Positions 27,612 to 36,440 are shown, counted from the first letter of the stretch. The stretch: DNA of 64,000 nt from Psychrobacter sp. UBA3483 (GCF_002377905.1 NZ_DFQS01000050.1:62001-126000), one strand, 5' to 3'. Notes: generated by a model not told the origin, from the letters alone. Numbers and translations: made by a program.

Positions 27612-28097
27612 GATATGGTAAACTTTTTTGGATAAATGGAAGTAAAAAAACGAGGCCAAGGCTCATTTTCTACGAAGTATATGCAGCTTTTAATTTGTCT
27701 ATCTTTTCTTCTTTGCTTAATGTGCTAGCGCCGCCACTCAATCGACAGTATTAGAACACATGGCAATTAAGCAATTAGCACTTAAACAGATGGCACTTAA
27801 ACAAATGCTATGAGACCTTGCCATCGTACAGCAGATTTGTTGTGCAATTATGTTTGGCTCATACATTTATCGACAAATCGAGCGCTTATTTTCTCTACTA
27901 TATCATCATAGTAAAGGTTATGGCGTTAGCGAATCGCATAAATTTACTGTAAGAATTTTCTTCTAAGCGGCGGCGCTTTTTAGGCATGCTGAGCATTTTT
28001 ATCAGACTGTGAGACTTTGTACTTCATCTATAGGCGCTGCCTACTAAAGCTGCTATTATTCCCAATCTTACATCAGCATACAAGGGACAATTGAGCG
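27612..28097. other. Divergent intergenic region, YtjB-like gene / serB
   Basis: A 486-nt spacer that holds the promoters of both genes and the 15-bp tandem repeat at 27760-27804. Otherwise no ORF, terminator or RNA gene is seen. Confidence 0.5.
27760..27804 (+). repeat. 15-bp tandem repeat, three units
   Basis: ATGGCAATTAAGCAA, TTAGCACTTAAACAG and ATGGCACTTAAACAA stand head to tail and are followed by ATGCTATGA. Read from 27760 they form a 17-codon ORF, MAIKQLALKQMALKQML, stop at 27813. No ribosome site precedes it, so I list it as a repeat and not as a gene. Confidence 0.7.
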
Positions 28098-29285
28098 ATG
28101 CAAAAAAATACATCTTACTCGTTACCAAAAGACAGCAAAGCTTGGCAACAAGCGGTCGACTCTGTAGCCTCATTATTACCTGAGGGCACAAATCTGCAAG
28201 ATTTTGATGCACTACAATCCTTGCCAGTGTTTGCCTTGATTGTGGTATTGCCGACTCATGTATCTTCGCTCGATATTCATCAATATGTGCAGTCTTGGGT
28301 CGATGAGCAGCCAAACTGGCACTTGGTCACTGTCGCAGAAGACGCTGACGCCAATTTTGTTGATGTTGAGATTGCTGATATAGACACCACGCAGCCATTT
28401 GCTAAGCGCTCGTTTATTGATGTGCAAGTGTTCCGCTATTTGCTAGTACCCGTCACCGATACTCTCATGCACCCTGCTAAAAAAACAGCAGCGGCACACA
28501 TTATCGATGACCAATTGACCACGCGTCTACGTCATGACTTAGCCGAAGACTATAAAAACTCGCAAAGTGCAATGAGTAGCGACCATTTAGATGTTGTCGA
28601 CTGTCATATCTTGTCGGTCGGTCATATGCTACGTACGCATAAGCTGGCCTGTTTTGATATGGACTCGACCTTGATTGAACAAGAAGTCATCGTTGAGCTG
28701 GCAAAAACTGCAGGGATTGGCGAGCAAGTTGCAGCCATTACCGAAGCGGCGATGCGCGGTGAAATGGATTTTGATGAATCTTTTGCACAGCGCGTGGCCT
28801 TATTAAAAGGCATATCGACCGATGTGCTTGATGATATTTGTAGCCGTTTAACCTTATCAACAGGCGCGCTGACCACAATCAGCGCCCTTAAAGTCTTGGG
28901 TTATCATACGGTCTTGGTCTCAGGCGGCTTTACCTATTTTGCCCGTTATATCGCTGAGCAATTGGGTATCGATGAAGTCCACGCCAATGCACTAGATATC
29001 GAAGATGGCGAAGTGACCGGTCATGTGCAACTGCCGATTATTAATGGCGCCAAAAAAGCAGCGATTGCTGAACATACCGCCGAGCGCTTGGGTATTGATA
29101 TGTCGCAAGTGGTTTGCGTCGGCGATGGTGCCAATGATTTACCGATGATGGCGCTAGCGGATTTGGGCGTGGCGTTTAATGCCAAACCCATCGTTCAAGC
29201 GCGTGCGGACGCTGCTGTCAATGTTACAGGGCTTGAAGGCGTGCTTTATGCGCTTGGCTATCCAGCCTTTGCCCTCACTAAATAA
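28098..29285 (+). CDS. serB: Phosphoserine phosphatase
   Basis: Last step of serine synthesis: O-phospho-L-serine to L-serine. 395 residues, longer than E. coli SerB (322). The HAD phosphatase part begins near residue 187 with the nucleophile motif CFDMDSTLIEQE, followed by the substrate-binding GEMDFDESFAQRVALLKG, motif II VSGGFTYF and motif IV VGDGANDLPMMALADLGVAFNAKP. The first 180 residues are an ACT-like regulatory region (PVFALIVVLPTHVSSLDIHQ onward). AAGGGAC lies ten bases before the ATG. Monocistronic as far as seen; the DUF368 gene begins 121 nt downstream with its own ribosome site. Confidence 0.96.
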   Translation: MQKNTSYSLPKDSKAWQQAVDSVASLLPEGTNLQDFDALQSLPVFALIVVLPTHVSSLDIHQYVQSWVDEQPNWHLVTVAEDADANFVDVEIADIDTTQPFAKRSFIDVQVFRYLLVPVTDTLMHPAKKTAAAHIIDDQLTTRLRHDLAEDYKNSQSAMSSDHLDVVDCHILSVGHMLRTHKLACFDMDSTLIEQEVIVELAKTAGIGEQVAAITEAAMRGEMDFDESFAQRVALLKGISTDVLDDICSRLTLSTGALTTISALKVLGYHTVLVSGGFTYFARYIAEQLGIDEVHANALDIEDGEVTGHVQLPIINGAKKAAIAEHTAERLGIDMSQVVCVGDGANDLPMMALADLGVAFNAKPIVQARADAAVNVTGLEGVLYALGYPAFALTK

Positions 29286-29406
29286 CGCTTAACCATTCTA
29301 AAAAATTAGCTAGGTTAAGGATTTGTCTTTAGCCTAGTTTTTATGGTTGAAGCTTTTTTACCCTATTCATCTTACTTTTATCTTGTTAAATAAAAAAGGA
29401 CTGTCC

Positions 29407-30417
29407 ATGACGGCATCACAATCACCGCGGCCAGATGCGCCGTCATCTTCCACTCCTCTAGATAATGCGTCTTTAACCCAAGAAAGCACCCCTATTTATA
29501 ACGATAACCCAAAGCAGCTATTTGGCGTCTATGCCAAAGGCATTGCGATGGGGGCGGCGGACATTGTACCCGGTGTTTCTGGCGGTACGATTGCCCTAAT
29601 TGCAGGTATTTACGAGCGCTTGATTAATGCTTTGAGTAGCGTCGGCCCTCATCTTTGGCAAATATTTCGTCAACAAGGCGGGCTTAAAGGCTTGGTCGCC
29701 GTATGGAAGCAAGTTGATGCCACTTTTTTAGTGTGCTTGTTACTTGGCATCGCCACCAGTTTCGCTACGTTAGCTGGATTTATTAAGTATCTACTCGACC
29801 ATCAGCCTTTACTGATTTGGTCATTCTTTTTTGGTTTGGTGGTGGCAACGGTCTTTATCTTATTGACTGAGATCACGCGCTGGAATATAGGACGGATGGT
29901 ATTGTTTTTGCTGGGGGCTGGTAGTGCCGTTGTCATTAGTAGCTTGCCCTTATTGACCACCGCGCCGAGTTTGCCTTATTTGTTTCTTGCAGGTGCGATT
30001 GCTATTTGTGCGATGATATTACCCGGTATCTCAGGCTCATTTATCCTATTATTAATGGGCGCTTATGACACCGTACTCGAAGCAGTGCATACGCTAAACT
30101 TTAGTATTATTTTTACCGTGATAGCTGGCATGGCAACGGGGTTATTACTATTTACCCGTATGCTCAAATGGTTGCTATCACGCTATTATCAAGCAACTCT
30201 TGCTTTGCTGACAGGCTTTATCGCAGGCTCACTGGTGAAAGTATGGCCATGGAAAACCGATGTACTCGGTACATTAAATAACGATGCTATCAATAACGTC
30301 ATGCCATGGCAATATCCTACGGGTGCTCATTGGCTAACCACTTTAGGCTTGATGCTGTTAGGCGCTGTGTTGGTCACCGCTTTATCATGGTGGGGGCGCC
30401 GCGGCGTTCGTCCTTAA
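29407..30417 (+). CDS. DUF368 (PopT-type) polyprenyl-phosphate translocase family protein
   Basis: Polytopic inner-membrane protein, 336 residues, with about eight hydrophobic segments. The family signature is clear: AKGIAMGAADIVPGVSGGT near residue 45, and a second, related repeat AICAMILPGISGSFILLLMGAYD in the second half. DUF368 proteins (PopT) have been identified as translocases that recycle undecaprenyl phosphate to the cytoplasmic face for cell-wall and surface-glycan synthesis. The frame is open to 29347, but AAGGA stands directly before the ATG at 29407, so the first 20 codons are dropped. The 40 polar N-terminal residues look disordered. A terminator follows. The specific function here is inferred from family. 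Confidence 0.9.
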   Translation: MTASQSPRPDAPSSSTPLDNASLTQESTPIYNDNPKQLFGVYAKGIAMGAADIVPGVSGGTIALIAGIYERLINALSSVGPHLWQIFRQQGGLKGLVAVWKQVDATFLVCLLLGIATSFATLAGFIKYLLDHQPLLIWSFFFGLVVATVFILLTEITRWNIGRMVLFLLGAGSAVVISSLPLLTTAPSLPYLFLAGAIAICAMILPGISGSFILLLMGAYDTVLEAVHTLNFSIIFTVIAGMATGLLLFTRMLKWLLSRYYQATLALLTGFIAGSLVKVWPWKTDVLGTLNNDAINNVMPWQYPTGAHWLTTLGLMLLGAVLVTALSWWGRRGVRP

Positions 30418-30451
30418 AGCCAAATCTACGTTAAAAATTATGTTAAGTCTC

Positions 30452-30481
30452 AAAAAGCGCCCACGATTGAGGCGCTTTTTT
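30452..30481. terminator. Rho-independent terminator after the DUF368 gene
   Basis: Arms AAAAAGCGCC (30452-30461) and GGCGCTTTTT (30471-30480) around a 9-nt loop, followed by another T. Confidence 0.9.
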
Positions 30482-30643
30482 GTTGCTATTAACGGCGATA
30501 TTTGCACGCAATTTTCTTAAAATTGTTTAAAAAAATCAAACGTCAGCTGTTGTCGCAAAGTCGTCGCTAGCCTCTTTAGCTTTAGGTCGCAAACTTCCAT
30601 AATGACTCTGTTGGAATTCACCTGATAAAGAGCGAGATGAACA

Positions 30644-31033
30644 ATGTTATTAACCATATTTTCTACTTTTGCCAGTGAGACATGGGGCGCAGGTGCCATA
30701 TTGGGTACTGGACTGCTAATGGGTTTGGTGCTTGCGCTGGCTTTATCATCGCAGCGTTGGTTACTGTGGTATCTGTTTGGTGGCATGGCGTATTGGTTAG
30801 CGGTTGAAGCCATTCATAGCTTGTTAAGTTATTGGTCGTTACTATCAGAATGGCATAATTATGTGGTCGCTATGGGTATTAGCTGGTTACCTTTGATAGG
30901 TTGGGTACTCTATAGAGCTTTGCGTTACGAAGACGTCAGCCGCACTGTGCATCAGCAGCGCGAGCTACAAGCCGCTCGCTATATTGAACACACGCCTGTT
31001 TATGATGATGACTATCAACCGCGCTTTCACTAA
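30644..31033 (+). CDS. Small membrane protein of unknown function
   Basis: 129 residues with three hydrophobic segments: about 1-32 (beginning LLTIFSTFASETWGAGAI), 41-64 (WYLFGGMAYWLAVEAIHSLL) and 72-93 (YVVAMGISWLPLIGWVLYRAL). The last 35 residues are polar with many R, E, Y and D. I do not recognise the family. The ATG follows GAGCGAGATGAACA, a weak ribosome site. It stands between a terminator and the SCP2 gene, with about 210 nt to the latter, so it is probably its own unit. Coding character is supported by length, membrane topology and absence of a better frame. Confidence 0.65.
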   Translation: MLLTIFSTFASETWGAGAILGTGLLMGLVLALALSSQRWLLWYLFGGMAYWLAVEAIHSLLSYWSLLSEWHNYVVAMGISWLPLIGWVLYRALRYEDVSRTVHQQRELQAARYIEHTPVYDDDYQPRFH

Positions 31034-31243
31034 TTCGGTCATTCACTAAGCTTGCCCAATCATGCTGCTGTCATCGAATGTTACAAGATACTTAAGGCAC
31101 TCTACGTAAATCCTAAAGAATGGAAACTTATCATCTATTCAATCGTTTATAATCTAATTATATATTTGTCATAAAAATTGTTATAAAGTACGCATTATTT
31201 TGCGTTTCATTTCTCATTCTTTAGGTTCTTTAGGAGTTCGATT

Positions 31244-31750
31244 ATGTTTACTGTTCCTGTATTAGATATTAAGTCTGACCCATTAGATGTGTTATTGGCG
31301 ATGATTGGTTATCGTTTATCGATGCTCGCTGATAGCGAAGATGAAGACGTCAAAGCGCTGTTTGCTGATCGTAAAGTCACTATCGAGCTTGCCAGCACTG
31401 ACGCTGATATCGCGCGTTACTATAGCTTTGATAATGGTCAATTTAGTCAACACAGTGGTCATGCCAAAGCAGCAGATTTGACGATTAATTTTAAAGATTC
31501 AATGACTGGCGTTAAGCTATTGACGAAAGGCAGCCTTCCTGCCTTTATGACTGCCGTGCAAGAAGGCAACTTGAGCATTGAGGGCGACTATAGCCTAATG
31601 ATGTGGTTCAATAAGCTTGCCAAACATATCGTGCCAGCGGTGCCAGAACAATGCAAACCTTACATCCAGCAAGCCAAACCTTATGCCTATAAAGCGCAGC
31701 AGTTGGCCAATCATTGGATCGGTGTTGCTAAGCATAAATTGGGTAAATAA
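31244..31750 (+). CDS. SCP2 sterol-carrier domain protein
   Basis: 168-residue cytoplasmic protein with one SCP2 fold: KVTIELASTDADIARYYSF, then AKAADLTINFKDSMTGVKLLTKGSLPAFMTAVQEG and LSIEGDYSLMMWFNKLAKHIVP. The domain binds lipids in a hydrophobic tunnel; bacterial members include UbiJ (ubiquinone synthesis), but this gene is not next to ubiE/ubiB and its partner is unknown. Strong AGGAG at a good distance before the ATG. Single gene with its own terminator. Confidence 0.88.
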   Translation: MFTVPVLDIKSDPLDVLLAMIGYRLSMLADSEDEDVKALFADRKVTIELASTDADIARYYSFDNGQFSQHSGHAKAADLTINFKDSMTGVKLLTKGSLPAFMTAVQEGNLSIEGDYSLMMWFNKLAKHIVPAVPEQCKPYIQQAKPYAYKAQQLANHWIGVAKHKLGK

Positions 31751-31815
31751 TTGCGTCACCTAATTAAGTAGCTGACTAACCTCTAATGAGCTACTTACCA
31801 CTATTCTGATTTTAT

Positions 31816-31851
31816 AAAAAGGTTGCGGTATACTATACGGCAACCTTTTTT
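31816..31851. terminator. Rho-independent terminator after the SCP2 gene
   Basis: Arms AAAAAGGTTGC (31816-31826) and GCAACCTTTTT (31840-31850), perfect 11 bp, with a TATA-containing inner loop. Confidence 0.92.
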
Positions 31852-31909
31852 ATTGCCTAGATTTTATCGTTTTAACTTTAGCAAGGGCAAAACATCCAGG
31901 GTTATTTAA

Positions 31910-31938
31910 TTGTTCTTCATTTAACTAATCGCTATTAA
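31910..31938 (+). promoter_or_regulatory. Candidate sigma-70 promoter of bioB
   Basis: TTGTTC (31910-31915), 17 nt, TATTAA (31933-31938), 43 bases before the bioB start. No obvious BirA operator overlaps it. Confidence 0.4.
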
Positions 31939-31981
31939 TTTATCTAATACTTCTAAATACCGTTATAAAAGGATTTATCTC

Positions 31982-33148
31982 ATGGCAGGATTGCTTAATA
32001 TCTCAGAACCGAATGCCAATCACCATAGTCATAACCACACTGATACGACCCTTAATAATAAAAATGCGTCCCATGATTTTCTGGCAAGCTTAGCGACAGA
32101 CGCGACTAAAAAGCGCGAGACAAAATACAACCGTGAACAAATCGCTCAGTTGTTTGACTTGCCATTGATGGATTTATTACTGCAAGCACAGACCATACAC
32201 CGTCAACACTTTAGTGCCAATGAAGTACAAATCAGCACCTTACTGTCTATCAAGACTGGTAACTGTCCAGAAGATTGCGGTTACTGCTCGCAGTCTGGTC
32301 ACCACCGCGATACCACTAAGCTACAAGCGGAAAAACGTATCGAGGTCGATAAGGTCATTGCCGCCGCCAAACGCGCCAAAGCCACAGGCTCATCGCGTTT
32401 TTGTATGGGTGCAGCGTGGAAACACCCAAGCGCCAAAGACATGCCTTATGTGGTCGAGCTGGTCAAAGAAGTCAAAGCATTGGGACTTGAGACCTGTATG
32501 ACCCTCGGCATGCTTGATACCCAACAAGCGGCGCAATTGGCAGATGCAGGTCTTGATTATTACAATCATAATCTCGATACCTCAAGAAGTTACTACGAGC
32601 AAGTGGTCAGTACCCGCAGCTATGATGAGCGCTTAGATACCATTGCAAACGTACGCAATTCAGGTATTAACGTTTGTAGCGGCAACATCGTCGGCATGGG
32701 TGAAAGCCGTGATGATCGCATCGATTGGATCCATGAGCTACTGAAAATGCCCAAAGCGCCTGAATCTATTCCAGTCAATTTATTAGTGCCTATTCAAGGG
32801 ACGCCGATTGGCGATAAAGTCTTAGCAGAAGGTCAGCTATCCGTTCTTGAATGGATACGGACGATTGCTGTGACGCGTATTTGCTGTCCAACCAGCTACG
32901 TACGCTTATCTGCTGGACGCGAAAGCTTGTCTGACGCTGAGCAAGCATTGGCATTTATGGCAGGGGCAAATTCATTCTTTTATGGTGATAAGCTTTTGAC
33001 CACCGGCAATGCCAGCCAGTCAGGTGATGATAGACTGATGCGCGAGCTTGGGTTAATCAAGCAATTTGCCGCACCACGAGCCCCAAAGCAAGTAGCGGTG
33101 CTTGACGCCATGAGTGGTCATCAGTCGCAAGTTGTCTTAGCAGAGTAA
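31982..33148 (+). CDS. bioB: Biotin synthase
   Basis: Radical-SAM enzyme that inserts sulfur into dethiobiotin. 388 residues; E. coli BioB has 346, the excess being a polar, H/N-rich N-terminal stretch of about 40 residues. The radical-SAM cluster cysteines are C95, C99 and C102 (CPEDCGYCSQ). Further family marks are FCMGAAWKHP, DYYNHNLDTS, GNIVGMGE and SAGRESLS. AAGGA stands eight bases before the ATG. It is alone: the other biotin genes (bioA, F, D, C) are not in the window. Terminator of the preceding gene and a candidate promoter lie just upstream. Confidence 0.97.
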   Translation: MAGLLNISEPNANHHSHNHTDTTLNNKNASHDFLASLATDATKKRETKYNREQIAQLFDLPLMDLLLQAQTIHRQHFSANEVQISTLLSIKTGNCPEDCGYCSQSGHHRDTTKLQAEKRIEVDKVIAAAKRAKATGSSRFCMGAAWKHPSAKDMPYVVELVKEVKALGLETCMTLGMLDTQQAAQLADAGLDYYNHNLDTSRSYYEQVVSTRSYDERLDTIANVRNSGINVCSGNIVGMGESRDDRIDWIHELLKMPKAPESIPVNLLVPIQGTPIGDKVLAEGQLSVLEWIRTIAVTRICCPTSYVRLSAGRESLSDAEQALAFMAGANSFFYGDKLLTTGNASQSGDDRLMRELGLIKQFAAPRAPKQVAVLDAMSGHQSQVVLAE

Positions 33149-33264
33149 ATGCCATGCGTGCCACTACCATTATCGCGTCATCTGCGCTAAGCTTGCCGAC
33201 ATTATTAATTAAGAAACTGCGCACGACATTTAGCACAAAATATTAAAACGTAAGAGAGAAAACG

Positions 33265-33699
33265 ATGGCAGATTATTTTAATTGGATTAAAGCGGCACAC
33301 ATTATCTCTATGGTGTGCTGGTTTGCGGCGATATTTTATCTGCCACGCCTATTCGTATATCATGCGATGAGCGAAGACAGTATCAGCCACGAGCGCTTTG
33401 CTATTATGGAGCGTAAGCTCTATCGCGGTATCATGACGCCATCGATGATAGCCACTTGGTTGTTTGGTCTATGGATGTTGGGGCTTGGTTGGGATGTTTA
33501 TAAGACTCAGGGCTGGCTACACGTAAAACTACTATTGGTGGTCCTACTTTCTGGTTATCATGGCGCTTGCGGATTTTATCGTAAAAAGCTTATTGATAAT
33601 CCGCATTATAAATCGCATAAATTTTGGCGCTGGTTTAATGAAGTTCCGGTATTTGCGTTAATTTTCATTGTCATTTTAGTGGTGGTAAAACCTTTTTAA
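33265..33699 (+). CDS. hemJ: Protoporphyrinogen oxidase HemJ
   Basis: Inner-membrane haem-biosynthesis enzyme, protoporphyrinogen IX to protoporphyrin IX. 144 residues and four membrane helices, the normal size. Marks of the family: KAAHIISMVCWFAAIFYLPRLFVYH with the conserved H12, YRGIMTPSM, and GWLHVKLLLVVLLSGYHG with the conserved lysine. The ribosome site is a modest AAGAGAG. It lies 116 nt after bioB on the same strand, but a shared transcript is not evident. A terminator follows, and beyond it the second MITE-like repeat. Confidence 0.94.
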   Translation: MADYFNWIKAAHIISMVCWFAAIFYLPRLFVYHAMSEDSISHERFAIMERKLYRGIMTPSMIATWLFGLWMLGLGWDVYKTQGWLHVKLLLVVLLSGYHGACGFYRKKLIDNPHYKSHKFWRWFNEVPVFALIFIVILVVVKPF

Positions 33700-33763
33700 A
33701 AACAGCGAACAGTAAAGCTTATTCATCTTAAAAGTATTTTTATCTTGAGTCTGAAATTCATAA

Positions 33764-33804
33764 AAAGGCGTCTGTTACTTATTAAAGTGACGGACGCTTT
33801 TTTT
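33764..33804 (+). terminator. Rho-independent terminator after hemJ
   Basis: A 13-bp stem, GCGTCTGTTACTT with AAGTGACGGACGC (two G-U pairs) around ATTA, then seven T. Confidence 0.9.
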
Positions 33805-33829
33805 AAGTCTTGTTATCTCAAATCAACGC

Positions 33830-33966
33830 TATAGTCAAAATATCCTAAAACGCGACGGTATTGCTGATATCAATTTTTTGTAGCCTCTGTCTGCGCAGGC
33901 ACAGCAAGCAAAAAAAATTGATATCAGCAGTGCGTGATGTATCGATATTACTTTTCACTTACTATA
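33830..33966 (-). repeat. MITE-like intergenic repeat, copy 2
   Basis: 137 bp, the reverse complement of the copy at 14156-14293 with scattered substitutions. On the plus strand it begins TATAGTCAAAATATCC and ends CTTTTCACTTACTATA; the internal TGATATCAATTTTT / AAAAATTGATATCA stem is fully conserved. It fills the space between the hemJ terminator and the stop codon of the convergent exported-protein gene, ending one base before that stop codon. Like copy 1 it lies between convergent genes. No coding frame is seen. Confidence 0.85.
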
Positions 33967-34800
33967 TTAAACGTTTGGCCGCATGATTTGATAGACATTG
34001 CTTAAATCATAAACACGGTAGCGCGCAGGTTCACGGCGGTTTTCACCGGCATAGCTCAGTATTAATGCTTGCTTGGCGCGCTCATCGACCCAGCCAACAA
34101 ACAGTCCGCTGTGCTCGACGCCATTGTAGCCATGATTGATATAATACAGCCAATCACCGACTTCAATATCCTTGCTGCTGGCATAAGGGCCTTGCCCATA
34201 GGTGCCTTTATGGATAGTATTACGGCTCACCCCAGCTCGGTTAAATACCGCATTGAGATAGTCCCAGCAGCCACCTTTAATAATCGTCCGCTCATTGAGT
34301 GCCATCTTGCGCGCAGTGCTGATGACTTCCCGCGCCGCCTGACTGCTCTGGGTCTCAGCATTGCTGAGTAGCGGCAAATATTCGCTATCGACATTGTCAT
34401 AACTGCCCGATAAAAATGCCGGCAGAACAGATGATGCTTGGCGCTGTACTTCAGGATAACGGTAATTGCTTTGGGCATTGCCGATGTAAGCATTTTGGTT
34501 AGCATACGAGTTATTGAAAGCGCGATTAGTAGAATAACTTGGCTCTACACTGCTCGTATTTGAGCGATAGCTAGCAGCATTGCCAGCACGTTGAATGGTA
34601 GAGCGCGTCGTGATTTTGGCAGGAGGAACCGCTGAATACGTTGGGGTATATCGGGCGCTATAATCAGGTTGAGCTGATTTTTGTGCAATCAAGGCGCTCA
34701 TACTATCAGCGTTTGCTTGGCTGACCTGAAAAATTGCAGCAAAGGTAAATAATAATGCACTGCTCGACGTTGTGATTGACCAAAGTGACAAACGCGACAT
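33967..34800 (-). CDS. Exported NlpC/P60-like protein
   Basis: 277 residues from the ATG at 34800, preceded by a strong AAGGAG. A signal peptide is evident: basic start, hydrophobic core SSSALLFTFAAIF, cleavage probable after QANA near residue 32. A 120-residue S/Y/N-rich linker follows, then a C-terminal domain with a papain-like layout as in NlpC/P60 peptidases: C178 in GGCWDYLNAVFNRAG, a helix-starting cysteine, and H230 in GVEHSGLFVGW, a strand-starting histidine, plus GDWLYYINHG before it. Such domains cleave peptidoglycan stem peptides or related amides. The match is by layout, not by a full motif, and the true family may be another C40-like or CHAP-like group. The stop codon touches the repeat. 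Confidence 0.65.
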   Translation of the reverse strand: MSRLSLWSITTSSSALLFTFAAIFQVSQANADSMSALIAQKSAQPDYSARYTPTYSAVPPAKITTRSTIQRAGNAASYRSNTSSVEPSYSTNRAFNNSYANQNAYIGNAQSNYRYPEVQRQASSVLPAFLSGSYDNVDSEYLPLLSNAETQSSQAAREVISTARKMALNERTIIKGGCWDYLNAVFNRAGVSRNTIHKGTYGQGPYASSKDIEVGDWLYYINHGYNGVEHSGLFVGWVDERAKQALILSYAGENRREPARYRVYDLSNVYQIMRPNV

Positions 34801-35158
34801 GACCAACTCCTTGGCAACATATTATTGATGATTCAGCTTGCGTTATTGACCACTCACAAAGCTTGGTCTTTATAAGCTGGTATCAATAAGCATATTAACG
34901 ATAAATAAGATAAATTTTTCAATCCTACTTATAAACCATTTGCACAGGAATCTGCAAGTACTATTGCTTTGAGGTAAGCGATAAAAGGTATGAAATTGAG
35001 GATAAACGGTAAAACGAGACATGGTTTTTAGAAGGATATGATTTTTATAAAAATATCGGCTTTAGAAATATGAACGGAGATTTAGGAAAGATAATCAATA
35101 ATCAGTTTGAATATTGGGCTTAAACAAACAGACCAAAGGATAAAAGCCAATCAATAAT
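34801..35158. other. Intergenic region
   Basis: A 358-nt AT-rich spacer on the minus strand, upstream of the exported-protein gene. I see no ORF, terminator or repeat. Confidence 0.5.
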
Positions 35159-35650
35159 TTACTCATCGCTCATTTTTATATTGGCATGGCGTTTGCTCAA
35201 AGCCTGACCTTGTAGGATGGCTTTGGCAGCGGTTGCTTCTTGGATATTATCAAAGCCACTGATTAGATATTTACGAATGTCATCACAGTCAACAATCTGT
35301 AGCTGCTCGCCAATTAATGTAATTTTGTCGCCATCGGTCAGATGGATATGCTCGCGTTTACCTTGATTGTCATGTACCAACTCGCCATCGCGCACCCACA
35401 AGACGCCGCTACTAATAACGCCGCTCATGGTTTTTTTACGCTGCTGGCGCTGCTGATTAAAAATAAAACTACCGATAATCAATAGTGCCAAAGCGCCAAT
35501 TGCTAAGCGCTCAGGTAGCAAGCTCATTGCCAAAGCGACCGCCACCGCTCCAACCAACAATGCGGTGCCAAACCAAAACAGCCCATTATCGGCTGCGGGC
35601 GACTGACCTTGCAAGGTGATTTTAGCGCCGTCATCGGTCAGCTTTAGCAT
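35159..35650 (-). CDS. Membrane protein of unknown function downstream of rph
   Basis: 163 residues. Two adjacent hydrophobic segments at about 24-44 (LFWFGTALLVGAVAVALAM) and 49-64 (LAIGALALLIIGSFIF) form a hairpin, followed by a basic stretch QRQQRKK and a soluble, probably cytoplasmic C-terminal domain with beta-strand character (GVLWVRDGELVHDN, ITLIGEQLQIVD). I do not recognise the family. It begins 73 nt after rph on the same strand and may be cotranscribed, as no terminator is seen between them. The ribosome site is weak. Confidence 0.7.
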   Translation of the reverse strand: MLKLTDDGAKITLQGQSPAADNGLFWFGTALLVGAVAVALAMSLLPERLAIGALALLIIGSFIFNQQRQQRKKTMSGVISSGVLWVRDGELVHDNQGKREHIHLTDGDKITLIGEQLQIVDCDDIRKYLISGFDNIQEATAAKAILQGQALSKRHANIKMSDE

Positions 35651-35723
35651 GCATGATTACCTGTTTAAGAGCAGTGGAGAGTTAAAAATTGAAATAATAA
35701 ACCTCAAAAATACGCTTAGAGAT

Positions 35724-36440
35724 TTACCAACCTAACGCAGTTTTTTGCATATCGATCAGCTCAGCGATACCTTTTTCAGCAAGGATTAGCATAGCGTCTG
35801 CTTGTGCGCGGGTAAAGGGTTTTTCTTCTGCCGTACCCTGTAGCTCGATAAACTCACCTTTTTGGGTCATCACCACATTTAAATCGGTATCACAGCTGGC
35901 ATCTTCTTCGTAGTTTAAATCCAGATAGGCTTCGCCGTCTTTCATACCAACCGATACCGCAGCGACCAAACCAATCAATGGATCAGCTTTTAGCTTTTTG
36001 GCTTTTTGTAGGCTTTCTAACGCATCGATAAGAGCAATCGCCGCGCCCGTCACACTGGCGGTACGCGTGCCGCCATCCGCTTGCAAAACATCACAATCAA
36101 GATAAATGGTATTTTCGCCAAGCTTACCCAAATCAATCATCGCTCGTAAGCTGCGACCGATCAAACGCTGGATTTCTTGCGTACGCCCTGATTGTTTGCC
36201 ACGTGCCGCTTCACGCTGGTTACGGGTATTGGTCGCACGCGGCAACATGCCGTACTCGGCGGTAACCCAACCTTTACCTTTACCTTTGAGCCAGCGTGGT
36301 ACGCCCGCCTCCACGCTCGCGGTACATAATACTTTGGTATCGCCAAAGCTGACCAATACTGAGCCTTCAGCATGCTTCGTATAATGGCGCTCAAAGCTGA
36401 TTGAGCGAAGTTGGTTAAGCTCACGGTTATCAATACGCAT
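35724..36440 (-). CDS. rph: Ribonuclease PH
   Basis: Phosphorolytic 3'-5' exoribonuclease that trims the 3' end of tRNA precursors. 238 residues, the normal length. Conserved RNase PH/PNPase-fold sequences are seen: MRIDNRELNQLRSISFERHYTKHAEGSVLVSFGDTKVLCTA split into short motifs, GWVTAEYGMLPRATNTR, GRTQEIQRLIGRSLRA with the phosphate-binding arginine, and LDCDVLQADGGTRTASVTGA. AGGAA precedes the ATG. The E. coli neighbour pyrE is absent. The unknown membrane-protein gene follows at 73 nt. Confidence 0.97.
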   Translation of the reverse strand: MRIDNRELNQLRSISFERHYTKHAEGSVLVSFGDTKVLCTASVEAGVPRWLKGKGKGWVTAEYGMLPRATNTRNQREAARGKQSGRTQEIQRLIGRSLRAMIDLGKLGENTIYLDCDVLQADGGTRTASVTGAAIALIDALESLQKAKKLKADPLIGLVAAVSVGMKDGEAYLDLNYEEDASCDTDLNVVMTQKGEFIELQGTAEEKPFTRAQADAMLILAEKGIAELIDMQKTALGW

